NCBI GenBank assembly: GCA_022841825.1
Contig: JALHQT010000001.1
Span: 1,116,001 to 1,180,000 of the forward strand
DNA from: Anaerolineae bacterium
Lineage (GTDB): Bacteria; Chloroflexota; Anaerolineae; Aggregatilineales; Phototrophicaceae
Reading direction: 5' to 3'
DNA: 64,000 bases
Shown here: positions 1 to 8,467 of the stretch, in pieces
Position numbering within the stretch: the first letter of the stretch is position 1
How the letters are laid out: each line of letters begins with the position of its first letter
The notes under the pieces: model-generated
The model's database searches: none
What the model was told of the DNA's origin: nothing
Seen by the model: the letters and a program-made list of their open reading frames with translations, nothing else
Translations under genes and position numbers: made by a program

Positions 1-2
1 CC

Positions 3-428
3 ACGCCACCCGCACAAAGCGGACCCGCCGTGGTCGGGCAGGCAATCGATGTCTTCGCGCTTTGCGACAACTCGTTCTTCGGCATTGCGCCCCCCACCAA
101 CATTGCTGCTGGCTCCACCATTGACATCTACTTTGCGTGGTTCGCTGCCACTCGTGAGCAAGTCGAGCAGCATGTTGCCGCCGCGATTTACGATGTCCGC
201 CTGGACGGCACCGTCCTTCGCATTCCGCCTCCGGCATTCATTCGCCCAAGCGCCGGATCCGGCTATGAAGCGTTCTGGTTCATCAACGTGGGTCCAGTCG
301 CAGCGGGGCAACGCCGAATCACCTACCGTGTGACCTGGAACAGCCCGGTATTCGATGGGTCCGCCAATTTTGGACCTGGGACGAGCATCACCCAGGAGAC
401 GGGCAGTTGCACATTCACCGTGCGCTAA
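3..428 (+). CDS. C-terminal part of an exported protein, unrecognised (5' partial)
   Basis: The reading frame is open from the first bases of the window to a TAA at 426-428, so the gene begins upstream. A GTG at 30 is possible as a start but has no convincing ribosome site, and the upstream codons are Pro/Ala/Gln-rich like the linkers of other exported proteins here. The visible 140 or so residues contain two widely spaced cysteines, near FALCDN and TGSCTF, and many beta-strand-like Gly/Thr/aromatic stretches. This fits an immunoglobulin-like secreted domain with a disulfide. I do not recognise a family. The stop overlaps the stop of the convergent gene on the other strand, so the two transcription units meet tail to tail with no terminator between them. 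Confidence 0.6.
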   Translation, partial: TPPAQSGPAVVGQAIDVFALCDNSFFGIAPPTNIAAGSTIDIYFAWFAATREQVEQHVAAAIYDVRLDGTVLRIPPPAFIRPSAGSGYEAFWFINVGPVAAGQRRITYRVTWNSPVFDGSANFGPGTSITQETGSCTFTVR

Positions 429-1222
429 GGACGCCAACTAGGGTAGGCTTCCTGAGCGCGATCCTGGGTCAGTCGAGTGACGATTGACCCCGGTTCCGAT
501 GGCACGCTGAAAAGATCAAAGCCGCTCTCCGTCAGCGCGACGAACGTGACCTGTTCACCATCCGCCGACCAGGTTGGCGGATCTGTATACTGCTGTCCGG
601 CATCGGCGAGGTGCCGCGCCTCGCCGCCTGCGCCCTCTGCCATATAGATTCCCCAATCGCCCGCGCGAAACATGACATACAGGTAATAGCGCCCATCCGG
701 GGAAACGGATGAGTTGAGCCGCTGCGGGTCCATGTCCAGGTCGCGGCGGATGCTGTCGCGGGCATCCAACGCGGTAATCTGCTGGAAATTACTGCCATCC
801 AGATCAACCTGATAGATGTCATCACGCCCGGCAGCAGAGCGGAAGAAGTACAAGCGCTGCCCATCGGACGACCAGCGCGCCGAAAAAGCGACGCCAAGCT
901 CGACCGGAACAATCGAGCGCACCTCTTTCCCGCGCGAATCCATCACATAGACACTCAGTGGACCTGCTCGGTCGGATGTAAACGCAATCAGGCGACCATC
1001 GGGAGACCATGACGGCGTACCATCATACCCCTGGCGGCGTGTGATGTTGACCGCAAGGCGATGCATCACGTCGAGCCGGAAGATATCCACCTCGGTGCGA
1101 TCATAACGGGCATAGATGATCTCATTTCTGGGCAGCACCAGCCCTGCCGTTTCTATCCAGCCGAACAGAACAGCGGGCGCTATCGCCAACCCAATTACGA
1201 AGCGGCTGAAGAGGCGAAGCAT
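425..1222 (-). CDS. PD40/TolB-like beta-propeller protein, membrane-anchored or secreted
   Basis: This 265-aa protein has an N-terminal hydrophobic segment (MLRLFSRFVIGLAIAPAVLF) that fits an uncleaved anchor or signal peptide. It then carries repeated PD40 blades of the form (P)xWSPDGxxIAFxS. At least four are visible: PSWSPDGRLIAFTS, ARWSSDGQRLYFF, SSVSPDGRYYLY and PTWSADGEQVTFVA, with a last blade ending in YPSWRP. Such blades form the propeller of TolB and of peptidase-associated domains and usually bind protein partners or ligands outside the cytoplasm. It is the last gene of a five-gene minus-strand operon, only 6 bases after the previous stop. The function beyond the fold is unknown. 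It resembles its three upstream neighbours and probably arose with them by duplication. Confidence 0.7.
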   Translation of the reverse strand: MLRLFSRFVIGLAIAPAVLFGWIETAGLVLPRNEIIYARYDRTEVDIFRLDVMHRLAVNITRRQGYDGTPSWSPDGRLIAFTSDRAGPLSVYVMDSRGKEVRSIVPVELGVAFSARWSSDGQRLYFFRSAAGRDDIYQVDLDGSNFQQITALDARDSIRRDLDMDPQRLNSSVSPDGRYYLYVMFRAGDWGIYMAEGAGGEARHLADAGQQYTDPPTWSADGEQVTFVALTESGFDLFSVPSEPGSIVTRLTQDRAQEAYPSWRP

Positions 1223-1228
1223 TGACCG

Positions 1229-2272
1229 TCACTTTCGCGGTCGCCAGCTTGGCGACCAGTTATCCCATACATCGAACGTGATGCGCTGCGGGCGCGCGTC
1301 TGGCTCAAGCACCAGGACAAAAAGATCGAATCGCCCATTGGGTGCGGACAGATACGCAATAGCCCCGCCATCCGGGGAAAAGCGAGGGGATGCGTACTGC
1401 TGCCTGTCGTTGGTCACGAGAGTCTCGATCTTGCTCTCAGTATCCAGCAGTACGACCTGAAAGTCCCCCCCAACACGCGACGTATACACCAACCAACGGC
1501 TGTCCGGCGACCAATCCAGGTAGGAAAATGCCGTCTCGCGCGCAGTTAGGCGTTCAACCAGCGCGGCGCAGTCCCGTACTTCTCGCAGGCACGACACGGG
1601 TACTCGATAGATGTCCTGCCCTCGTTCGCCCTCGCTGACAAATGCCAACCACCGTCCATCGGGCGAAAAGGTGGGCGCGTACTCGCGGATACCGTCGAAG
1701 AAAAGGCGCTGCGGATGGCTGCCATCCAGAGGCAGGTTATGGAGCAGCGGGTAGTTCAGCCCTGCCGTGAAGACGACGGCGCGGTTGTCAGGCGTCCAGG
1801 CGTAATCCAGATAACCGCCGATTGAAAGAATATCGGCCCGCGTTGACAGATCGCTCGGCAGCAGACTGAGACGCACATCCCCACCAAACGTCACCGACTG
1901 GTAGACAAGCGAACTCCCATCGTGCGACCAGCGTGGTCGAGCCTCCAAAGATCCGGTAGACCACGCACAGCGGCGCGCGATGGCGGGCAGCGACCAGACG
2001 CAGATGTCACGAATCATCACTTCGCCATAAACATATGCCAGCATCCGCCCGTCGGCGGACCACTCAGCGCTTTCTTCGCTCGTGTCCGGCGTCCGTGTCA
2101 GATTCAGCATCAAAGGTCGTCCTGTATCGATGAGACGGAGATCGCGGAGTCCATCGCGCCGGTCACTTTCGACCAGGAGCTGGTCGGCACCGGGCAGCGC
2201 GCGCCCCAACGCTGCGGCGCTGCTGATGACACTGTACAGCGCAAGATAGAGCGCGACAAGCCGGACGAGCAT
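1229..2272 (-). CDS. PD40/TolB-like beta-propeller protein, exported
   Basis: This 347-aa protein has an N-terminal hydrophobic stretch (residues 1-24) and then six or so PD40 blades. Clear repeats are SAEWSADGRMLAYVYG, RPRWSHDGSSLVYQS, YAWTPDNRAVVFTAG, APTFSPDGRWLAFVSEG, YLDWSPDSRWLVYTS and SPRFSPDGGAIAYLS. The number of blades suggests a complete six-bladed propeller. Its ATG overlaps the TGA of the preceding gene (TGATG at 2270-2274), so translation is coupled. A Cys pair in the fifth blade (SCLREVRDCAAL) may form a disulfide outside the membrane. The family is known for extracytoplasmic binding rather than catalysis. Its specific partner is unknown. Confidence 0.72.
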   Translation of the reverse strand: MLVRLVALYLALYSVISSAAALGRALPGADQLLVESDRRDGLRDLRLIDTGRPLMLNLTRTPDTSEESAEWSADGRMLAYVYGEVMIRDICVWSLPAIARRCAWSTGSLEARPRWSHDGSSLVYQSVTFGGDVRLSLLPSDLSTRADILSIGGYLDYAWTPDNRAVVFTAGLNYPLLHNLPLDGSHPQRLFFDGIREYAPTFSPDGRWLAFVSEGERGQDIYRVPVSCLREVRDCAALVERLTARETAFSYLDWSPDSRWLVYTSRVGGDFQVVLLDTESKIETLVTNDRQQYASPRFSPDGGAIAYLSAPNGRFDLFVLVLEPDARPQRITFDVWDNWSPSWRPRK

Positions 2273-3306
2273 CAGCAGTCGTGCTCCAGACAGGGTCGCC
2301 AGGCATAGACCAGATCGACAGGACGAAGTGTCGTCACGGCGCGCGTGGAATCACCCTGCAGGTCGGCGAGAAAAAGATGCATTTGACCTCCAGTGTTGAC
2401 ATAGTAGGCAAGAAGCTCGCCGTTGGGCGACCAGCGCGGATAGGCACTTGCCCCTTTGCCCTGAGTCAGCCAGCGAATCGCCCGCTGCTGGACATCAACC
2501 GTGAAAATATCCGCGCCAAAGTTATCATACTGAAATAGAGCGAGTTGTGACCCATCGGGTGACCACGACGGCGGTTCATCGAGCGCCGCGCCATTCAACG
2601 GCAGCGCAAGAATAGTGGTCTCCGCCACGACATCATAGACCTGAAGCGACAGACTCATACCCTGCGCCGTGTAGTAGGCGACCTGGCGGCTGTCCGCCGA
2701 CCACGATATCTTCGCCGCGACGCCCGCGACGCTGTCGGCGATCCGTGAAACGCGAGCATCGCCCACATCCAGGAGTGCCAATCCCGATGTATGGACTGCA
2801 ATGTCCACAAATGCGATCTGTGACCCGTCGGGCGACCAGACATGCTCGGCGACCAGCGCACCCGGCACATAGCGTAGCGGCGGCGACTCCTCACGCTGCA
2901 ACGCCCAGGCGTACGAAAAGATGAGCAGTCCTCCGCCCTGTCGCCCCGTGCAGCTCAACAGATCACCACGCCCACGCAGAGAACCCTCTCGGCATTCATC
3001 AGGCAACCGGAGCACCTGGGCACTTCGCCCGATTTCAAACATCAGGTAACTCGGTCGATTGCCCGCCTGGCGAAGCAGGAAGCGCTCTTCGGTGACCCAA
3101 TCAATAAAGCTGTTAGCGCCCAGCCGAAGCGGCAGCCGATACGTGAGCGTCGCTCGAATGTCCATCAGGGATGTGCGCGCGCGATTTGATCGCATATCTG
3201 AACTCGTCAGCGCGATCTCAACGCCACCAGGCAGTGCGTGCCCGTAGGCGATCCCGCCAGCGATAGCACACATGCTCAGGGCGACCATCATCAGGAGCCG
3301 CATCAT
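2272..3306 (-). CDS. PD40/TolB-like beta-propeller protein, exported
   Basis: The start is set at 3306, where ATG overlaps the TGA of the upstream gene (ATGA). The longer frame reaching 3477 would run deep into that gene and lacks a signal peptide at its end. From 3306 the protein is 344 aa and starts with a classic signal peptide, MMRLLMMVALSMCAIAGGIA. Blades such as HVWSPDGSQIAFVDI, KISWSADSRQVAYYT, PPSWSPDGSQLALFQY and YPRWSPNGELLAYYV follow. The first third has two Cys (DECREGS and LLSCTGR) that could pair. It belongs to the five-gene propeller operon, and its function is unknown. Confidence 0.7.
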   Translation of the reverse strand: MMRLLMMVALSMCAIAGGIAYGHALPGGVEIALTSSDMRSNRARTSLMDIRATLTYRLPLRLGANSFIDWVTEERFLLRQAGNRPSYLMFEIGRSAQVLRLPDECREGSLRGRGDLLSCTGRQGGGLLIFSYAWALQREESPPLRYVPGALVAEHVWSPDGSQIAFVDIAVHTSGLALLDVGDARVSRIADSVAGVAAKISWSADSRQVAYYTAQGMSLSLQVYDVVAETTILALPLNGAALDEPPSWSPDGSQLALFQYDNFGADIFTVDVQQRAIRWLTQGKGASAYPRWSPNGELLAYYVNTGGQMHLFLADLQGDSTRAVTTLRPVDLVYAWRPCLEHDC

Positions 3307-3875
3307 CGCCGCCAGCATCCGACCTCCGGGCATGGTCGCCAGAAATAGTTTAAGCCCAGAACCCCCCTCCGGGTGACACGGCGTGTGCTTCCTGCCGTGT
3401 CTGCGACGTAGAGCAGGAGCGCGAAACCATTGCCCACGCGCCGCATCAAGGCGACCCGCATTCCGTCTGGCGACCACTGCGGCGCAAGGTCTTGTCCCGA
3501 ACGCCCCACCCAGGAGCGAAGCGGTTCATCGGACGAGACTATTGCAGGCACGCAAGCATCCGTCGCGCAGTCGGAATCGCGCACCCAACCTGCGCCGACC
3601 CGGAAGCTGGCAAGCTGTCCATCCAACTCGACCAGCAATTCGCGCGAGTTCGACCAACCGATCAGTTTTACAGCGCTGCGCAGGTGATGAAGGCGCATCT
3701 GGAGTCGCTGTTGAGTATCGACCAGGAATGTGGCAGCCTCGCGCGTAATCCGGTCGTGGTAGCCATACGCAAGCTGTGCCCCTGCGGATTGCTGTGCACC
3801 GGCTGCCCGGCTGACTCCGAGGAGCGCCGCGAGAAGGATGACCAGGGCTAGAAGCCGCCCGAAAACGCGCGCCAT
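3303..3875 (-). CDS. Short PD40-repeat exported protein
   Basis: This 190-aa protein has a signal peptide (ARVFGRLLALVILLAALLG, cleavage likely after AGA) and only two recognisable propeller blades, SNSRELLVELDG and APQWSPDGMRVALMR. It is too short for a closed propeller, so it may need its larger neighbours to complete the fold or may be a degenerate copy. Four cysteines are present, with DSDCATDAC and RPCPEVGC as pairs. The start overlaps the end of the lipoprotein gene by 28 bases, and its own stop overlaps the next ATG, so it sits firmly within the operon. I see no catalytic motif. Confidence 0.62.
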   Translation of the reverse strand: MARVFGRLLALVILLAALLGVSRAAGAQQSAGAQLAYGYHDRITREAATFLVDTQQRLQMRLHHLRSAVKLIGWSNSRELLVELDGQLASFRVGAGWVRDSDCATDACVPAIVSSDEPLRSWVGRSGQDLAPQWSPDGMRVALMRRVGNGFALLLYVADTAGSTRRVTRRGVLGLNYFWRPCPEVGCWRR

Positions 3876-4810
3876 GACCCACTTTGCCCATCCGGGTTAT
3901 CGATCATGACGATAGTCTCGCCGCGATCTGGCAGAAAGATCGCCCGTCCGCGTTCAAATGCCTGAAGCGTAACCACCCCGCCAAGCTCGCCCGTGACCGC
4001 CCAGCCAAGCGCAGCACGAACATCCGGGTTTAGCCGCCAGACTTTCCCAAAGCCGCGAATGGGTTCGATCAGTCCATCAGGGGGCACTTCGCCACCGCTG
4101 TTGGGGTCTACACCTTCGACCCAGGTGTCGGGAAAACGGCGAAAACGAGTATCTACAGTCAGGCTGTAGATGTAGGTCGGCGACAGCGCCAAGAAATACA
4201 TCATCCCTCCCTGGAATACCTGCGCGCCCCCGTTGATGAACTGTGTCATGCCAACCGCACAACCGAGCTGCCCCGCCAGCGTGGGGTCTGCGCCAATCGC
4301 TTGCGCCAGGGTCGCGGGCGGTGATATAGGGCAGTTGACTGGCGAGAGCGGCAACCCGGTCAGCGTGGGAAGCCCCGGCAGCGGCGTTCCCGCAAATCCC
4401 GGCGGCGTCACAAAGAATGTCGCCGATGGCTGTGGCGTCCGCACGAGCGTCGGCGGCACAGTGACCGCCAAAGCAGTTTGTGCCAGCGCCCCTAAGCCAA
4501 GACTTTGTGCCGTCGCGGTCGGGGTGCGCGTCGGGATTGGACTCGCCGTATTGGTGATGGTTGCGCTGGGCGTTACGGTCAGCGTAAGTGTCGCCGTCTG
4601 CGTCGCCGCCCGCGTCGCCAGGCGTGTTGCTGTTGCTGACGGCGACACAGGCGTTGTTGACGGGCGCAGCGTAAGCGATGGCGTTGCGCTCGGAATCAGC
4701 GTCGGCAGTTCTGCGCGCGTCGGTAGTTCCCCCAGTTCAGTCTGCACAGGCGAACACGCCGTGAACATCAGAGCCGCAAACAGGAGTGAGGCGTGTAGAA
4801 ATCGAAACAT
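3848..4810 (-). CDS. Lipoprotein with Thr/Pro-rich stalk
   Basis: ATG at 4810 is preferred over the GTG at 4819, because an AAGGGTG ribosome site lies 6 bases before it. The protein has a lipoprotein signal with lipobox FTAC, then a stalk of about 80 residues rich in Thr, Pro, Ser and Ala (roughly residues 25-110) that should span the wall or surface layer. A globular C-terminal domain of about 160 residues follows, with two Cys (NCPISPP and LGCAVG), a Trp-Gly-rich segment and the motif LQAFERGRAIFLP, which recalls wall-binding LGFP-like repeats. As first gene of the operon, it may anchor or present the secreted propellers encoded behind it. That role is inference. Confidence 0.65.
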   Translation of the reverse strand: MFRFLHASLLFAALMFTACSPVQTELGELPTRAELPTLIPSATPSLTLRPSTTPVSPSATATRLATRAATQTATLTLTVTPSATITNTASPIPTRTPTATAQSLGLGALAQTALAVTVPPTLVRTPQPSATFFVTPPGFAGTPLPGLPTLTGLPLSPVNCPISPPATLAQAIGADPTLAGQLGCAVGMTQFINGGAQVFQGGMMYFLALSPTYIYSLTVDTRFRRFPDTWVEGVDPNSGGEVPPDGLIEPIRGFGKVWRLNPDVRAALGWAVTGELGGVVTLQAFERGRAIFLPDRGETIVMIDNPDGQSGSWRAFSGGF

Positions 4811-4866
4811 CACAATCACCCTTACTGTGCGGATACGCTGAACATTAGGATAGCGTGTTGGGCAAT

Positions 4867-4895
4867 TTGGGCAAAACTGACAGCGCTGTTATATT
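4867..4895 (+). promoter_or_regulatory. Probable sigma-70-type promoter of the metallophosphoesterase gene
   Basis: TTGGGC at 4867-4872 and TATATT at 4890-4895 are separated by 17 bases. The -10 box matches consensus at five of six positions and the -35 at three. The expected start near 4902 leaves a 60-base leader to the ATG at 4963. Confidence 0.4.
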
Positions 4896-4962
4896 CATGC
4901 TGCAAGAAGCCACAAAATCGACAACTCTTGTACACCCTCAGTGTGAAGTGAGTTCTTTCTTC

Positions 4963-5769
4963 ATGCCCGATATTGCTCTCCGCTTCGTTCATTTGAGCGA
5001 CACCCATATTCACGCGGACCCCGCACACGGTGCCGATTCGGGGCGCAGCGACAAACCCCACTCGACCCATCAGGGGGCGCGCGCCTTGGTCGAAGCGGTC
5101 AATCGTTTGCCGTTCCAGCCCGATTTCATTCTTCACACCGGCGATGTTGCCTATGACCCAGATGAGGCTGCCTACACCGCCGCGCGCGACATCCTTGCCG
5201 AACTCAAGGCACCGGTGTACTACGTTCCCGGCAATCATGATGACGCGGCAATGCTGCAACGTATTGTGATCGGACGAGAGCCTGCCATCCCATACGACTA
5301 CGAGTTTGAAATCAACGGGATACAACTTGTGATTGTCGATAGCAATCAGCCATATGAGATGGATAGCCCTAGCAGCCGCCTTGCCGACGCGCAAATCGAA
5401 CGCCTGCACGCGATTGCCAGGCAGCCTGATTCTCGCCCGCTGATCGTCGCAACGCATCACAACATACTGCCCATCGGCATTCCCTGGTGGGATAACTACA
5501 TGCGGATGCAAAATGGCGAAGAATTTCACATGGCGCTGCTGCCCGCCCAGCATCGTCTGCTCGGCGTGCTGCACGGGCATGTCCACATGCAGGCACAGAC
5601 GCTGCGTGACGGCATCAGCTACACCAGCGCTATGAGTTCATGGTTCCATCTGGATTGCCAACCGGGACAGACCGGGACGGTCTTTGACTTGCACGCCCAA
5701 CCCGCCTTCAACGTATGTACCGTCGCAGGACGCCAGATGTATATCAGGCAACAGACCTTCTCCGTGTAG
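4963..5769 (+). CDS. Calcineurin-like metallophosphoesterase (CpdA/Icc-like)
   Basis: The start is placed at ATG 4963 (MPDIALRFVHLSDTHIH), because the family begins there and the frame upstream to GTG 4855 would cover the predicted promoter. The 268-aa product shows the dimetal motifs in order: DTHIH, GDVAY, GNHDD, THHN and GHVH. The family hydrolyses phosphodiesters such as cyclic nucleotides with Fe/Mn at the site, in the cytoplasm. The order and spacing are closest to the class III cAMP phosphodiesterase-like group, but the substrate cannot be read from sequence. It is monocistronic and divergent from the propeller operon. Confidence 0.82.
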   Translation: MPDIALRFVHLSDTHIHADPAHGADSGRSDKPHSTHQGARALVEAVNRLPFQPDFILHTGDVAYDPDEAAYTAARDILAELKAPVYYVPGNHDDAAMLQRIVIGREPAIPYDYEFEINGIQLVIVDSNQPYEMDSPSSRLADAQIERLHAIARQPDSRPLIVATHHNILPIGIPWWDNYMRMQNGEEFHMALLPAQHRLLGVLHGHVHMQAQTLRDGISYTSAMSSWFHLDCQPGQTGTVFDLHAQPAFNVCTVAGRQMYIRQQTFSV

Positions 5770-5789
5770 CTCGAACCCATCTGCGCGCA

Positions 5790-6272
5790 CTACGGGTCGG
5801 CGATGTAATCTCCATGCACCCCGCCACGCTTTTCGATCAGGCGAACATCACTGATGCGCATGGCGCGGTCTACCGCCTTTGCCATGTCGTAGATCGTCAG
5901 CGCAGCAGCAGTGACAGCCGTCAGCGCTTCCATCTCGACGCCCGTCTTGCCAATTGTGCGCGCCGTCGCCCGAATGTGAACCGACGAGGCTGGCTCATCC
6001 AGTATCAATTCAACTTCAAGATGGGTAAGCGGTATGGGGTGGCAGAGCGGAATGATCTCGCTCGTACGCTTCGCCGCCATGATGCCCGCGATGCGCGCAA
6101 TCGTCAGCACATCGCCTTTCTTGATCGCCCCATCGCGAATCAGGCGCAGCGTCTCCGGCTGCATAGTGATAGAGCCACCGGCGATGGCGATGCGTTCGGA
6201 ATCTGGTTTTGCGCCAACATCGACCATGCGCGCCGTGCCCGTCCGGTCAAGATGGGTCAGTTCGTCTGCCAT
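5790..6272 (-). CDS. moaC: Cyclic pyranopterin monophosphate synthase MoaC
   Basis: MoaC turns the 3',8-cyclo-dihydro-GTP made by MoaA into cyclic pyranopterin monophosphate, the first stable intermediate of molybdenum cofactor synthesis. The 160-aa length is normal. The diagnostic stretches [13 protein letters not shown] and [20 protein letters not shown] are present, as are KAVDRAM and the KRGGVHGDY tail. The start ATG at 6272 has GGAGG in front. It stands alone between divergent ftsY and the convergent phosphoesterase. Other cofactor genes in the window are the MoaD-MoaE fusion at 30283 and xdhC at 31047. moaA is not in view. Confidence 0.95.
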   Translation of the reverse strand: MADELTHLDRTGTARMVDVGAKPDSERIAIAGGSITMQPETLRLIRDGAIKKGDVLTIARIAGIMAAKRTSEIIPLCHPIPLTHLEVELILDEPASSVHIRATARTIGKTGVEMEALTAVTAAALTIYDMAKAVDRAMRISDVRLIEKRGGVHGDYIADP

Positions 6273-6330
6273 CTACAGTCCTCCGCCCCTCCGCCAGCAA
6301 TGCGCCGATCATACCCAAAGACAACGGCGC

Positions 6331-6359
6331 TTGTAGCGCGATTCTCACTCATGTACAAT
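6331..6359 (+). promoter_or_regulatory. Probable promoter of ftsY-prfB
   Basis: TTGTAG at 6331-6336 and TACAAT at 6354-6359 are separated by 17 bases, giving an expected start near 6366. The -10 box covers the ATG at 6358, which rules that codon out as the ftsY start and supports one further downstream. Confidence 0.5.
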
Positions 6360-6402
6360 GATCGCCTGCCTGATGACAGGCTCGCACCCCCGACTTACAG
6401 CG

Positions 6403-7329
6403 ATGGAGACAGCAGATTTGGGTATCTTTCGCAGTGGCATGGCAAAAACTCGCCAGTCCTTTTTTGGTCGCATCGCCAACATGCTTGGCGGCGGAGCACA
6501 GATCGACGATGACACCTGGGATGAGGTCGAAGCGCTCCTCATCCAAGCGGATGTCGGAGTCGAAACGACCCTCCGTGTGCTCGAAGACCTGCGCACTCGC
6601 GTTCGCAAGGAGAACCTCAAGACGCCAGATGCCATGAACAAGGCGTTGAGAGCATCGCTGACCAGTCTGCTGCAAGCGCCGCCAACGCCGAATATCTCAG
6701 GGCGCGACCTGTCAATCGTCCTGATCGTCGGCGTCAACGGCAGCGGCAAGACGACGACCATCGGCAAACTGGCACACCGCCTGAACAACATCAACAATCG
6801 GCGCGTGATGATAGCGGCGGGCGATACCTTTCGTGCCGCTGCCATCGATCAGCTTCAGAAGTGGGGCGAGCGCGCCCAGGTTCCCGTGATCGCCAACAAG
6901 CCGGGCAGCGACGCGGCGGCAGTCGTCTTCGACGCCGTGACCGCCGCGAAGGCACGCAATAAAGACATCCTGCTTGTCGATACCGCCGGACGCTTGCATA
7001 CCAACTATAATCTGATGGAAGAACTGGCGAAGATCAAGGCAGTCGCTGCCAAAGTTGTGCCCGATGCGCCGCACGAAGTCTGGCTCGTCCTTGACGGCAC
7101 CACCGGTCAGAATGCGCTACAGCAGGCACAAAAATTCCGCGAAATGGTGGATGTCACCGGACTGATCGTCACCAAGCTCGATGGTACCGCCAAAGGCGGT
7201 ATGATTTTTGCCATCCAAGACACGGTCAAACTGCCTGTACACTATATTGGCTTGGGCGAAGCCATCCACGATCTGGTTCCCTTTCGCCCCGATTTCTTCG
7301 TGGACAGCCTCTTTGATGAGGAGGGCTAA
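6403..7329 (+). CDS. ftsY: Signal recognition particle receptor FtsY
   Basis: FtsY is the SRP GTPase that docks ribosome-SRP complexes at the membrane. With the start at 6403 it has 308 residues: an N domain (about 1-95) followed by the G domain. P-loop GVNGSGKTT is at about 110-118, DTFRAAA at 141-147, DTAGR at 193-197 and TKLDG at 257-261. The acidic A domain of the E. coli protein is missing, as in many bacteria. ATG 6358 overlaps the predicted -10 box. ATG 6439 (MAKTRQSF) is the other possible start. It is followed after 3 bases by prfB. Confidence 0.93.
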   Translation: METADLGIFRSGMAKTRQSFFGRIANMLGGGAQIDDDTWDEVEALLIQADVGVETTLRVLEDLRTRVRKENLKTPDAMNKALRASLTSLLQAPPTPNISGRDLSIVLIVGVNGSGKTTTIGKLAHRLNNINNRRVMIAAGDTFRAAAIDQLQKWGERAQVPVIANKPGSDAAAVVFDAVTAAKARNKDILLVDTAGRLHTNYNLMEELAKIKAVAAKVVPDAPHEVWLVLDGTTGQNALQQAQKFREMVDVTGLIVTKLDGTAKGGMIFAIQDTVKLPVHYIGLGEAIHDLVPFRPDFFVDSLFDEEG

Positions 7330-7332
7330 CCG

Positions 7333-8454
7333 TTGGAACAACTGATCAGCAGCCTCCAGGGGATGAAGACGCAGCTTGGCGCGCTCATGAGCCAGCTTGA
7401 CATCGCTGGCAAACAGGCGCGCATCAAGCAGCTTGAACACGCCTCGACCGAGACCGAGTTCTGGGCGAACGCCGACCTTGCGCAAAAGACCATGCAGGAA
7501 CTGTCGATCCTGCGCGCGGAGGTCGAACGCTGGAACAACACCGCGACGCGCGTGGACGAAGCGCTTGAGCTGGCGCAGTTGGGCGATAGCAGTTTCTTCG
7601 ATGAGATGAGCGAAGAAGTCGCTGTCCTCGTCCCGCTCGTGGATCGCCTGTCATTTGAAGCGATGCTTTCAGGCGAATACGACCGCGAAAACGCCATCCT
7701 CGCCATTCATGCGGGCGCGGGCGGCACCGACTCGCAGGATTGGGGACAAATGCTGGAGCGCATGTTCCTGCGTTGGGCGGAACAAAATCGCTACAAGGTC
7801 GAAGTCCTCGAACGAAGCGATGGTGAAGAAGCTGGCATCAAGTCGGTGATGATGAGCATCAAGGGCGAATTCGCCTTCGGCTACCTGCAAAGCGAAGCGG
7901 GCGTACATCGCCTGGTGCGCATCAGCCCGTTTGATGCGGCAGCACGCAGACACACGTCGTTTGTTAAGGTTGAAGTCTGGCCAGACATCCAGGGTGAGAT
8001 TGAGTTGGATGTGCCAGAAAAAGATCTCCGGATCGAAACCTATCGGTCAAGCGGCGCGGGCGGGCAGAATGTGCAGAAGAATGAGAGCGCCGTCCGCATC
8101 ATCCACATCCCAAGCGGGCTGGTGGTCGCGGTACAGGATCAGCGCAGTCAGCAGCAAAACCGTGAGCGCGCCATGCAGGTGCTGAAGGCGCGTCTGTTTG
8201 AGCTGGAACGCAAGAAGCGCGAAGCACAGATCGCTGCGTTGAAGGGCGAAAACATCGACGCAGCGTGGGGCAACCAGATCCGCTCCTACGTGCTGCATCC
8301 TTACCAAATGGTCAAGGATCACCGCACGGGTCACGAAGTGGGCAACCCACAGGCTGTTCTGGATGGACGGCTGAATGATTTTATGGAGAGCTACCTGCGC
8401 GCCAAGATCAACGGTTTCAGCCCGTCCCTGGCGCAAGACGCTGTAGAAGCATAA
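7333..8454 (+). CDS. prfB: Peptide chain release factor 2 (no programmed frameshift)
   Basis: RF2 ends translation at UGA and UAA. The 373-aa protein has the SPF anticodon-like tripeptide at 198-200 and the catalytic GGQ at 243-245 (SSGAGGQN). The TTG start is supported by GAGGAGG at the end of ftsY, about 8 bases ahead. In most bacteria prfB needs a +1 shift at CUU UGA C near codon 25. Here the gene is one continuous frame, yet codons 22-23 at the same place read CTT GAC (7396-7401), exactly the shifted reading. It is co-transcribed with ftsY. Confidence 0.95.
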   Translation: MEQLISSLQGMKTQLGALMSQLDIAGKQARIKQLEHASTETEFWANADLAQKTMQELSILRAEVERWNNTATRVDEALELAQLGDSSFFDEMSEEVAVLVPLVDRLSFEAMLSGEYDRENAILAIHAGAGGTDSQDWGQMLERMFLRWAEQNRYKVEVLERSDGEEAGIKSVMMSIKGEFAFGYLQSEAGVHRLVRISPFDAAARRHTSFVKVEVWPDIQGEIELDVPEKDLRIETYRSSGAGGQNVQKNESAVRIIHIPSGLVVAVQDQRSQQQNRERAMQVLKARLFELERKKREAQIAALKGENIDAAWGNQIRSYVLHPYQMVKDHRTGHEVGNPQAVLDGRLNDFMESYLRAKINGFSPSLAQDAVEA

Positions 8455-8467
8455 GGGGGTTGCCCTC

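Noticed and set aside
6358-6402. Upstream ATG for ftsY
   Set aside because: It overlaps the predicted -10 box, so the codon would not be in the transcript.
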